NCBI GenBank assembly: GCA_030067055.1
Contig: JASJAL010000155.1
Location: 1 to 9,627 of the forward strand
Origin: Kiloniellales bacterium
Lineage (GTDB): Bacteria > Pseudomonadota > Alphaproteobacteria > Kiloniellales > JAKSBE01
Direction: 5' to 3'
Length of the DNA stretch: 9,627 nt
Shown: positions 1 to 5,664 of the stretch, one piece after another
How the letters are laid out: each line of letters begins with the position of its first letter
Position numbering within the stretch: position 1 is the stretch's first letter
The notes under the pieces: model-generated
The model's database searches: none
Seen by the model: the letters and a program-made list of their open reading frames with translations, nothing else
Told to the model about the DNA's origin: nothing
Translations under genes and position numbers: made by a program

Positions 1-775
1 GGGTCTGGTAGGGGTACTCGGTGCGGATCGTCATGAGGTCCCGGCGCTTGCGGCTCTTGTCGCCGTCCTTCTTGCCGATGATGAACCACTCGCCGAACGA
101 CTGCTTGCCGCTGGTCCGGCCGAAGGAGTAGTCGGCCTCGACCCAGTTCTCCCCGCTCCGCTTGCCGAGGTAGATGGTCTTGATCCCGCCCATCAGCTTG
201 CGGTGCAGGAACTGATGGTTCATGTCCATCAGGTTCTCGTGCATGAAGGAGTAGTGGCAGTCGACCCGGCGGTCCAGATAGCGGGTCTTGTACTTCGGGT
301 TCCCGTGGGTCGGGATATCTGGAAAGGTCACGGTCTCGGCCTTGGCGATGTCGCCGGGAAAAATGAAGATCAGGCCGTAGGCTTCCCGACAGGGATAGCA
401 GCGAACGCCGTTGGGTCGACGGACACCCGTGTCTTGGTCCTTGCCCAGGTAGGGGATGTCGATGCAGCGCCCCTCGGAATCGTAGGTCCAGCCGTGATAG
501 CCGCAGCGCAGCCCCTTGGGGCAAACGACCCCGTTGCTGAGCGGCACCTGACGGTGGGCGCAACGGTCCTCCAGGGCGAAGCAGGAACCGTCCTTGGCAC
601 GGACCAGCACGATCGGATCCCCGGCGAAGCGCACGGCCAGGGTCTTCCCAGGCTTCAGGGATACGGACCGGGCGACCGGATACCAGAAGTCGGGATGGAG
701 CCCGGTGCGCCGCAGGTCGACGGGTCTGGCGTCTTCGGTATGGACATAGAGGTCGGGCTTGGTCACGAGGGCCAT
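1..775 (-). CDS. Rieske [2Fe-2S] aromatic-ring-hydroxylating-type oxygenase alpha subunit, C-terminus cut by window edge
   Basis: A leftward open frame of 258 residues runs off the left edge without a stop. The ATG at 775-773 is preceded by a GAGAAGGA-type ribosome binding site at a normal distance. The Rieske domain is clear: C72-A-H74, then C91-G-Y-H94-G-W, the Cys/His pairs that hold the 2Fe-2S cluster. The start of the catalytic domain follows at about residues 179-195, reading HENLMDMNHQFLHRKLMGG, which supplies the bridging Asp (D184) and two His (H187, H191) for the mononuclear iron. The third ligand, an Asp or Glu, would lie outside the window. Proteins of this kind (VanA and dicamba O-demethylase relatives, usually about 340-360 aa) hydroxylate or demethylate small organic substrates using electrons from a separate reductase. 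No reductase or ferredoxin gene is visible here, and the substrate cannot be told. The two His are three residues apart, not the usual four. It is divergent from the zinc protein at 1019. Confidence 0.9.
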   Translation of the reverse strand, partial: MALVTKPDLYVHTEDARPVDLRRTGLHPDFWYPVARSVSLKPGKTLAVRFAGDPIVLVRAKDGSCFALEDRCAHRQVPLSNGVVCPKGLRCGYHGWTYDSEGRCIDIPYLGKDQDTGVRRPNGVRCYPCREAYGLIFIFPGDIAKAETVTFPDIPTHGNPKYKTRYLDRRVDCHYSFMHENLMDMNHQFLHRKLMGGIKTIYLGKRSGENWVEADYSFGRTSGKQSFGEWFIIGKKDGDKSRKRRDLMTIRTEYPYQT

Positions 776-1018
776 CCGGATCGGTCCTTCTCTGGCTTTG
801 GCTAGCGGTATCAAGAGATCCGAGCCGCGGACCGTAATCCCGTCTGCCGGCGCTCCCACACGAGTGGGGGAGACGCTTAGCATTTTCGGACCGGACCTGA
901 AAAGCCGCGAGGCCGAACTCGGAAAAGAAATCGGCGCGGGCTGCGGCGCTCTCGACCGGCGGGCCATTGCGGCACTAAGGTTTCTAATCGGAGAACGACA
1001 CCTCTTGGGAGGTTCGAA

Positions 1019-1441
1019 ATGACCGCTCGGAAACACCGGCGACGCGGCGGTGGCTGCCGCTGCGGCGCCATCCGCTATCTCGCCGAGGGCGATCCCTTGT
1101 GGGTAGCCCACTGCCACTGCGAGAGCTGCCGCCGGTCGACCGGGACGGCCCTTGTCACCTACGCCGGCTACGCCAGCAACCAAGTGACATTCACCGAGGG
1201 GCAGCCGGCCGGCTATGCCTCCTCGCCGGGCGTCGTCCGCTCCTTCTGCGCCACCTGTGGCACCCCGATCGCCTACCAAGGCGACCGCTGGGCCGATGAG
1301 ATCCACCTCCTGCTCTGCACCCTCGACGACCCAGAGAGCCTCGAGCCGCAGGGCCATGTCTACGTGGCTGAACAGCTGCGCTGGTTGAAGCTAGCCGACG
1401 GCCTGCCCCGCCACGCCGGCACCTCGTCGGAGGCCGATTAG
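1019..1441 (+). CDS. GFA/CENP-V family zinc protein (glutathione-dependent formaldehyde-activating enzyme-like)
   Basis: A 140-residue protein with the GFA fold signature. G12-C13-R-C15-G comes first, then H31-C32-H-C34-E-S-C37, then F76-C77-A-T-C80-G. In the family, the first and third cysteine pairs (C13, C15, C77, C80) hold a structural zinc, and the middle triad (C32, C34, C37) holds a labile catalytic zinc. All seven cysteines are present. The founding member, Gfa, was described as speeding formation of S-hydroxymethylglutathione from formaldehyde and glutathione. Most relatives have no known substrate, so the activity should not be assumed. The start is supported by a strong GGGAGG at 1007-1012, six bases before the ATG. 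It is a likely cytosolic protein with no signal peptide. The head-to-head position with the Rieske oxygenase (243 bp between starts) is suggestive, because Rieske demethylases release formaldehyde, but co-regulation is only inferred. I see no convincing promoter in 776-1018. Confidence 0.9.
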   Translation: MTARKHRRRGGGCRCGAIRYLAEGDPLWVAHCHCESCRRSTGTALVTYAGYASNQVTFTEGQPAGYASSPGVVRSFCATCGTPIAYQGDRWADEIHLLLCTLDDPESLEPQGHVYVAEQLRWLKLADGLPRHAGTSSEAD

Positions 1442-1561
1442 ATCCGATCCCGCTTCGACGGCCTGAAGCGCCGTGGCGCTCGTTGCTAGAACGCAACACA
1501 GCCGGCGACCCGTGTTTTCAGGGGCTCTTGGGACAGCACGGTTAAGCTTGCCCGACTCGGC

Positions 1562-1591
1562 AGGTCCGGGAGTTTCAAAAACTGCGGACCT
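1562..1591. terminator. Imperfect inverted repeat between convergent genes, possible bidirectional terminator
   Basis: AGGTCC (1562-1567) pairs with GGACCT (1586-1591). Inside, after a small internal loop, AGTTT (1571-1575) pairs with AAACT (1579-1583) across a three-base loop. The total is 11 pairs in two stems. It sits between the stop of the zinc protein (1441) and the stop of the lipoprotein gene (1631, opposite strand), where a shared terminator would be expected. There is no proper T-run after the stem on either strand, so intrinsic termination is uncertain. Confidence 0.35.
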
Positions 1592-1630
1592 CAGGAACCC
1601 GCGGCGTCGAGTTGGGCGTCCAGTCGCGGC

Positions 1631-1981
1631 TCAGACGCCTTCGGGGGTGGCGCAGCGGCTGCCGCGATACCAGGACTTCTGGACGCGGCCGAAGCTGTCG
1701 ATGGTGAAGCGCGTGATGCAGACCACGTTCTGTTCCAGCACGGCCCTGTACTCGATCACCCGGCCGCCGGTCTCCATCGCATGAGAGCTGTCGGGTATTC
1801 CCCAGGAGGCGACGAGATTCGCCTCCGAGTCCTGGATCCAACGACCGACGTACTGCTCGTAAGCCGCAACGCGTTCCGGCGAGGGGGGCGGTGACTGGCA
1901 TCCAGCAAGCAGCACGGCGCCGAGTCCGCAAAGTGCAGCGGACACGCGCCCAAGGGCCGTGGGCCGAAAACCAAAGGGCAT
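1631..1981 (-). CDS. Small SmpA/OmlA(BamE)-like lipoprotein
   Basis: A 116-residue protein from the ATG at 1981-1979. A GTG at 1987 would add two residues, but it lies immediately after the AGAGG ribosome binding site and is therefore less likely. The N-terminus has a short Arg-containing segment, a hydrophobic stretch (AALCGLGAVLLAG) and a lipobox ending in L-A-G-C, with Cys28 as the lipidation site followed by Gln and Ser. This is a type II signal peptide, and the mature protein should be anchored in the outer membrane or face the periplasm. The mature part has a Pro/Ser-rich linker and then a small domain with W-G-I-P-D and G-G-R-V-I-E-Y. That is the pattern of the SmpA/OmlA (BamE-like) fold, in which a turn with G-x-P-D is followed by a beta strand. 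Two further Cys (in VVCIT and GSRC) could form a disulfide. The role is unknown and the family assignment is by motif resemblance only. It is divergent from hspQ. Confidence 0.8.
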   Translation of the reverse strand: MPFGFRPTALGRVSAALCGLGAVLLAGCQSPPPSPERVAAYEQYVGRWIQDSEANLVASWGIPDSSHAMETGGRVIEYRAVLEQNVVCITRFTIDSFGRVQKSWYRGSRCATPEGV

Positions 1982-2181
1982 TTCCACCTCTCTAGGGAGT
2001 CTAGGGAGAACTTGGTAAACGGAAAATCATGCTAACAAGGCTCTTCGACGCGGCACTGAAACATTTTTGTGTGCGACTTGTGCCCCCTTGCCACAGTACG
2101 TGCGCTGCAGATCGAGTCCGTGCTACAGTCACAGGATAGAAAGACGCCGCATCAAAGCGGCCGAGCTCACAGGGGGTTTTC

Positions 2182-2532
2182 TTGAAGCCTTTGCAGCAGG
2201 GGCGGGTCGAGGTCGTGCGCATTTCGCGTGCTCGATTCCGCGTTGGACAGCCGATCCGGCACAAGCTCTTCCACTACCGGGGTGTCGTCGTCGACGTCGA
2301 CGCGACCTGTCAGGCCAGCAACGATTGGTACGACCGTCAGGCCCTGACCCGGCCGCCGCGCGACCGGCCCTGGTATCATGTCCTGGTCCACAGCGCTTCC
2401 CACATGACCTACGTCGCGGAGCGCAACTTGGAACCGGATCTCACCGGCAAGCCGATCGACAACCCGGCCATGGACGCCTATTTCGTCGGAATCGAAGGCG
2501 GCCTCTACGTCAAGGACGCCGCCGGCCACTGA
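2182..2532 (+). CDS. hspQ: Heat shock protein HspQ (YccV-like, hemimethylated-DNA-binding domain)
   Basis: 116 residues, against about 105 in E. coli HspQ. The YccV-like core spans about residues 17-87: R19-x-R-V-G-Q, then IRHKLFHYRGVVVDVD, then RPWYHVLV and YVAERNLEPD. These are the hallmark blocks of the family. In E. coli HspQ binds hemimethylated oriC DNA, promotes turnover of a mutant DnaA, and acts as an adaptor that stimulates the Lon protease. It is a cytosolic protein of the stress network. The start is TTG at 2182, chosen because AGGGGG at 2171-2176 lies five bases upstream and no ATG exists in frame before the core. The alternative GTG at 2215 lacks a ribosome binding site. The sequence TGCTACAGT at 2121-2129 looks like an extended -10 element, but I see no matching -35 and no clear heat-shock sigma promoter. 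The C-terminal 25 residues after the core are not part of the usual domain. Confidence 0.93.
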   Translation: MKPLQQGRVEVVRISRARFRVGQPIRHKLFHYRGVVVDVDATCQASNDWYDRQALTRPPRDRPWYHVLVHSASHMTYVAERNLEPDLTGKPIDNPAMDAYFVGIEGGLYVKDAAGH

Positions 2533-2541
2533 GCCCGAACG

Positions 2542-2564
2542 GCCTTGCTGGCAGCGGCCAAGGC
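2542..2564. terminator. Inverted repeat ten bases after hspQ stop
   Basis: GCCTTG (2542-2547) and CAAGGC (2559-2564) are perfect inverted arms around an 11-base loop, starting ten bases after the hspQ stop codon. The position fits a terminator or an mRNA 3'-end stabiliser. No T-run follows, so the call is weak. Confidence 0.3.
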
Positions 2565-2642
2565 TGCGGAACGAGCCTTGCGCGGATCGATTGATCCATC
2601 TCAAAGACCCGGCGCCGGAAATATCGGAAAAAGATGACGAGC

Positions 2643-2676
2643 TTCCGCAGGCTTCGCTGCGGGACAGAGAGTTTTT
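2643..2676 (+). terminator. Hairpin with trailing T-run in the ppk2 leader
   Basis: TTCCGCAG (2643-2650) pairs with CTGCGGGA (2657-2664), eight pairs including one G-T, around a six-base loop. A T5 tract follows at 2672-2676. It lies 26 bases before the preferred ppk2 start. It could end hspQ transcription or shape the ppk2 5' leader. The seven-base gap between stem and T-run is longer than in a classic intrinsic terminator. Confidence 0.3.
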
Positions 2677-2702
2677 CGTCTTCAACGCCGGGGGAAGACA
2701 AG

Positions 2703-3734
2703 ATGCAAGAAGACAACGATACCGCCGAATCGGCCCAGGTTGCGTCGGACCAGACGCCCAAGGCCCCTGAGGCGCCAGTGCAAGAGGCAAAGACCGCGGC
2801 GAAGTCCCCGCCCAGGAAGCGTCCGGCGAAGAAGGCACAGACCGCCGCGAAACCGCAGGGCGGAAACGGCAAGGATCCCGAGCCTGCGGCGCATGCCCTG
2901 CTCGACCCGGAGCAGCTGCGCGAGAACTTCCAGAGCGACATCTACCCCTACAAGAACAAGATGAAGCGGGACGTCTACGAGCGCCACAAGCAGGAGCTCC
3001 AGGTCGAACTCCTCAAGGTCCAGCGCTGGGTCAAGGAGACCGGCCAGAAGATCGTCCTGATCTTCGAGGGTCGCGACGCGGCCGGCAAGGGCGGCACCAT
3101 CAAGCGCTACATGGAGCACCTCAACCCCCGCGGCGCCCGGGTCGTGGCCCTGGAGAAGCCGAGCGAGCAGGAGCGCGGCGAGTGGTACTTCCAGCGCTAC
3201 ATCCGCCACCTGCCGACCCGCGGCGAGATCGTCCTCTTCGACCGCTCCTGGTACAACCGCGCCGGCGTCGAGCGCGTGATGGGTTTCTGCACGCCGATGG
3301 AATACCTGGAGTTCATGCGCCAGACCCCGGAGCTGGAGCGCATGATGGTCAACAGCGGCATCCGCCTTTTCAAATATTGGTTCTCGGTGACCCAGGACGA
3401 GCAGGCCAAGCGCTTCGCCTCGCGCGAGCACGATCCCCTGAAGCAGTGGAAGCTGAGCCCGATCGACCGCGAGTCGCTGCAGAAGTGGGACGACTACACC
3501 GAGGCCAAGGAGGCCATGTTCTTCTACACCGACACCGCCGACGCGCCCTGGACCGTGGTCAAGTCGAGCGACAAGAAACGGGCCCGGGTCAACTGCATGC
3601 TGCACTTCCTCAATTCCCTGCCCTACCCGAACAAGGACGTTCACATCGTGCGGCCGCCCGACCCCCTGATCGTCGGTTCAGCCACCCATGTGGTCGGCCG
3701 CGACAAGCACGTCCTCGGCGCCAGCCTTTCCTAG
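2703..3734 (+). CDS. ppk2: Polyphosphate kinase 2 (PPK2), class I-like
   Basis: 343 residues from the ATG at 2703. An upstream ATG at 2634 would add 23 residues, but 2703 has GGGGAAG five bases before it, and the extra residues span the hairpin and look non-coding. Residues 1-65 are an Ala/Lys/Pro-rich, low-complexity tail. The kinase domain runs from about 75 to 330. It has a Walker A GRDAAGKGG (123-131), a Walker B-type block IVLFDRSWYNRAG (176-188), and a lid with RFASREHDPLKQWKLSPID (about 237-255). The ending YPNKDVHIV is typical of PPK2. PPK2 enzymes use polyphosphate to phosphorylate nucleotides; the one-domain class I members mainly convert NDPs to NTPs, GDP in particular, and run in reverse with lower preference. 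Cytosolic, often at polyphosphate granules. Class I is assigned by length and motif and was not tested. The basic tail resembles histone H1 or PhaF tails and might bind polyphosphate or DNA. Confidence 0.95.
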   Translation: MQEDNDTAESAQVASDQTPKAPEAPVQEAKTAAKSPPRKRPAKKAQTAAKPQGGNGKDPEPAAHALLDPEQLRENFQSDIYPYKNKMKRDVYERHKQELQVELLKVQRWVKETGQKIVLIFEGRDAAGKGGTIKRYMEHLNPRGARVVALEKPSEQERGEWYFQRYIRHLPTRGEIVLFDRSWYNRAGVERVMGFCTPMEYLEFMRQTPELERMMVNSGIRLFKYWFSVTQDEQAKRFASREHDPLKQWKLSPIDRESLQKWDDYTEAKEAMFFYTDTADAPWTVVKSSDKKRARVNCMLHFLNSLPYPNKDVHIVRPPDPLIVGSATHVVGRDKHVLGASLS

Positions 3735-3771
3735 CACGCGCGGCGGCGGCCGCAGGGCCCGCGAAGCCGCC

Positions 3772-3801
3772 AGGCCTGGGAATCCGAGAGGCTGAATTTT
3801 T
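3772..3801 (+). terminator. Possible intrinsic terminator after ppk2
   Basis: AGGCCT (3772-3777) pairs with AGGCT (3789-3793) with one bulged G, around an 11-base loop. After three bases comes T5 (3797-3801). It lies about 40 bases after the ppk2 stop and 40 before the next start. The stem is short, so the call is tentative. A nearby 10-base palindrome, CCAGGCCTGG (3770-3779), overlaps it. Confidence 0.3.
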
Positions 3802-3839
3802 ACCATGAAGTGAGTAACCCAGGCGGGTAGGCTCTCGTC

Positions 3840-4715
3840 ATGGCGGCACCCGAAAGCGGCAATACGGTTAACGTCCTCTGGACCGGTGGTTGGGACTCGA
3901 CCTTCCGGGTGCTTTCGCTGATCTCCGATCACGACTGCATTGTGCAGCCCCACTACATCATCGACCGTGAGCGATGGTCCTGGCGAACCGAGCTGGCCAC
4001 CATCGACCGAATCATCGAACGCTGCGCACAGCCGGACCACGTCTTCAAAGGGCGGCTGTTGCGGCCGAAGGTCGAGGAGCGGGACGCGATCGCAGACGAT
4101 CCGGAGATGACCGCCAAGTTCCAGGAGCTTCTGTCCCGCGACCATCTCGGCTCGCAGGGCGAATGGCTCACTCGCTTCGTGAAGCAAAAGGGCCTTCGTG
4201 GCCTGCAGCTCTGCATTCACCGCAATGATGCGACCCGGTCCTTCCTTGCCGGCCAGGTGCGCGAGAAACCGGGCTTCCCGACCAGCGTCTACGTGCTCGC
4301 CGAGGGCGTGGACCCAGCGCTTTCGATCTTCGAGGACTTGGAGTTCCCGCTTCTCGATCTGACCAAGCAGGAAATGCGGGAGATCGCCACCCGGAAAGGC
4401 TTCCTCGACATTCTGGAGCTGTCCTGGTTCTGCCATCGACCGCTGCGCGGCCCGGCGACCTGCGGCACCTGCACGCCCTGCAGCGATGCGATCGCACAGG
4501 GCATGGGGCACCGAGTCGGTTGGCGCGGTCATCTGCGCTATCGCACGCTCAGGCACCTGAAGGCCGCCTTGCCGGAAGACGTGAAGCGCCTGCTCCGGCC
4601 CGCGGTGCAAATCCTCCGGCGGAGCCAGCGCGCCAAGCTGCTGTCATCCGCGAAACGCCTGGACAATCGGGATGCCGCCGCTATACCCATCGAACGCAAA
4701 GGTGCGCCCCGATAG
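3840..4715 (+). CDS. Stand-alone PP-loop protein with QueC-like zinc signature
   Basis: 291 residues. Near the N-terminus is WTGGWDSTFR (14-23), a PP-loop (ATP-pyrophosphatase) motif of the S/T-G-G-x-D-S-T type. Enzymes with this motif adenylate a carboxyl or similar group before amination or thiolation. Towards the C-terminus are C198 and then C208-G-T-C211-T-P-C214. The C-x9-C-x2-C-x2-C spacing closely matches the zinc site of QueC (7-cyano-7-deazaguanine synthase, C-x8-C-x2-C-x2-C in the members I recall). The middle (about 45-195) does not match QueC motifs I know, and no queD, queE or queF lies nearby, so a queuosine role is doubtful. A basic tail of about 75 residues follows the zinc site. 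QueC-like proteins outside queuosine loci occur in defence (QatC, some CBASS) and in modification pathways, but nothing here decides between these. The ATG lacks a clear ribosome binding site. The stop codon lies inside the tRNA gene that follows. Confidence 0.8.
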   Translation: MAAPESGNTVNVLWTGGWDSTFRVLSLISDHDCIVQPHYIIDRERWSWRTELATIDRIIERCAQPDHVFKGRLLRPKVEERDAIADDPEMTAKFQELLSRDHLGSQGEWLTRFVKQKGLRGLQLCIHRNDATRSFLAGQVREKPGFPTSVYVLAEGVDPALSIFEDLEFPLLDLTKQEMREIATRKGFLDILELSWFCHRPLRGPATCGTCTPCSDAIAQGMGHRVGWRGHLRYRTLRHLKAALPEDVKRLLRPAVQILRRSQRAKLLSSAKRLDNRDAAAIPIERKGAPR

Positions 4716-4781
4716 CTCAACTGGTAGAGCACCTGATTTGTAATCAGGGGGTTGCGGGTTCAAGTCCTGCTCGGGGCACCA
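4706..4781 (+). tRNA. tRNA-Thr(TGT), CCA encoded
   Basis: The full cloverleaf can be folded by eye. Acceptor stem: GCCCCGA (4706-4712) with TCGGGGC (4771-4777). D stem: GCTC (4715-4718) with GAGC (4727-4730). Anticodon stem: CCTGA (4732-4736) with TCAGG (4744-4748), around loop TTTGTAA. T stem: GCGGG (4754-4758) with CCTGC (4766-4770), around TTCAAGT. The discriminator is A and the CCA is encoded (4779-4781). The anticodon TGT (4739-4741) reads ACA (Thr). The first ten bases are also the end of the upstream coding sequence, so its promoter must lie inside that gene or the tRNA must be made by processing of the mRNA. Confidence 0.97.
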
Positions 4782-4869
4782 ACGCTCTCAGACGCTCGCT
4801 CGAGACTCTAAAGACGGCAATGGGTGCCCCGCTGGCAACCGAGGCCAATGCCATCGGACGCGGTTGGCT

Positions 4870-5664
4870 TCAGCGCAGGTAGATGTTCAGGTTGATCGAC
4901 TTCCGCGCGCGGCCCGGGGGCAGATCCAGTGGCGGCACCGCGTGCCAGGAGATATCCGACTTGAGAAAGCCGACCAGCTTGTTCGGCGTGAAGGCCGAGC
5001 GGAAGTAGGGCTCGTGGCCGGCGAGGAAGTCGGCGCTCTCGGCCTCGGTCATCATCTGGGGGTCCCAGTCGACCCGGGTCTGCCCGCCGGGCCTGGCGCG
5101 GTAGAAGGTGGTCCCGCAGGATTCCAGCGCCGGCAGGTCGGAATCGGGGAAGTAGATCATCAGCGACACCAGCTTCTTCGGCAGGTCGGTGTGGGGTGGA
5201 ATCGAATCGCCCTCCAACAGGGCGGACAGCTCAAAGCCCTGGCGAACCGGGGTCCTGTCGCCCTCAGGGCTCGGCTCGGATGACCCGGGCGGCGCCGGAT
5301 AGACCCAGGTCCTTCGCTCATCTTCCGGGCGATGCAGAATGAAGGGATCCACGAGCCGCTTGAGCTGGGCCAGGGTGTCGGCCGAGGAAAACCAGGCGTA
5401 GAGGGCGTACCAGGCCGGGTAGCGCGAGATGAACTCGCGGAACTCCGGGTGCTGGTTGTTGCAGAACCATTTTCCGCCCAGTTCGTAGCGATGACCGAAG
5501 AAGCCACCCTCGGGGAAGGTGCGCGACAGGCCCGCGTAAAGCCTTGGCGGCAGGAAATTCTCGATCTCGAAAATGGTGATCGGATCGTCGAGGAAGAGGT
5601 CGCTGTCTTCGAGCCGGTCCGGAAGCCGGATGTCCGGACGGGGGATCTCCGCCGGCTGCCTCAC
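4870..5664 (-). CDS. 2OG-Fe(II)-dependent oxygenase (prolyl-hydroxylase-like fold)
   Basis: 264 residues with the iron and 2-oxoglutarate signature of the double-stranded beta-helix oxygenases. H158-T-D160 (in IPPHTDLPKK) is the HxD pair, H241 (in ISWHAVPP) is the distal His, and R254 with S256 (RKSINLNIYL) is the 2OG-binding Arg. Residues 28-45 (ITIFEIENFLPPRLYAGL) match the start of many family members, where a helix begins after an N-F-L-P motif. Such enzymes hydroxylate proteins, amino acids, lipids or sugars; the substrate is unknown. The start is GTG at 5664-5662 and overlaps the TGA stop of the upstream TPR glycosyltransferase (GTGA, 4 nt overlap), so the two are translationally coupled and probably act on the same product. 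No signal peptide or membrane segment, so cytosolic. The gene converges on the tRNA with 88 bp between them, in which I see no strong terminator. Confidence 0.88.
   Translation of the reverse strand: MRQPAEIPRPDIRLPDRLEDSDLFLDDPITIFEIENFLPPRLYAGLSRTFPEGGFFGHRYELGGKWFCNNQHPEFREFISRYPAWYALYAWFSSADTLAQLKRLVDPFILHRPEDERRTWVYPAPPGSSEPSPEGDRTPVRQGFELSALLEGDSIPPHTDLPKKLVSLMIYFPDSDLPALESCGTTFYRARPGGQTRVDWDPQMMTEAESADFLAGHEPYFRSAFTPNKLVGFLKSDISWHAVPPLDLPPGRARKSINLNIYLR

Noticed and set aside
203..805. Rightward open frame (200 codons) at the left edge
   Set aside because: It is antisense to the Rieske oxygenase, whose cluster ligands and iron-site motif are visible in the leftward frame.
840..890. 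Small hairpin CCCAC/GTGGG in the Rieske-zinc protein intergenic region
   Set aside because: Five pairs only, with no promoter elements positioned around it. It is likely chance in G+C-rich DNA.
2634..2702. Longer ppk2 start at the upstream ATG
   Set aside because: It has a weak ribosome binding site, and the added residues span a hairpin and do not resemble the tail that follows. The ATG at 2703 is better placed.
2682..3644. Leftward open frame (320 codons) opposite ppk2
   Set aside because: It is the complement of an unmistakable PPK2 gene and is a Leu/Val/Asp-rich product without domain features.
3678..4610. Leftward open frame (310 codons) opposite the PP-loop gene
   Set aside because: The sense frame carries the PP-loop and cysteine motifs. 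The antisense product has no recognisable feature.
4706..4869. tRNA-Thr as an integration site of a mobile element
   Set aside because: No integrase gene, no repeat of the tRNA 3' end and no change in base composition is seen after the tRNA within the window.
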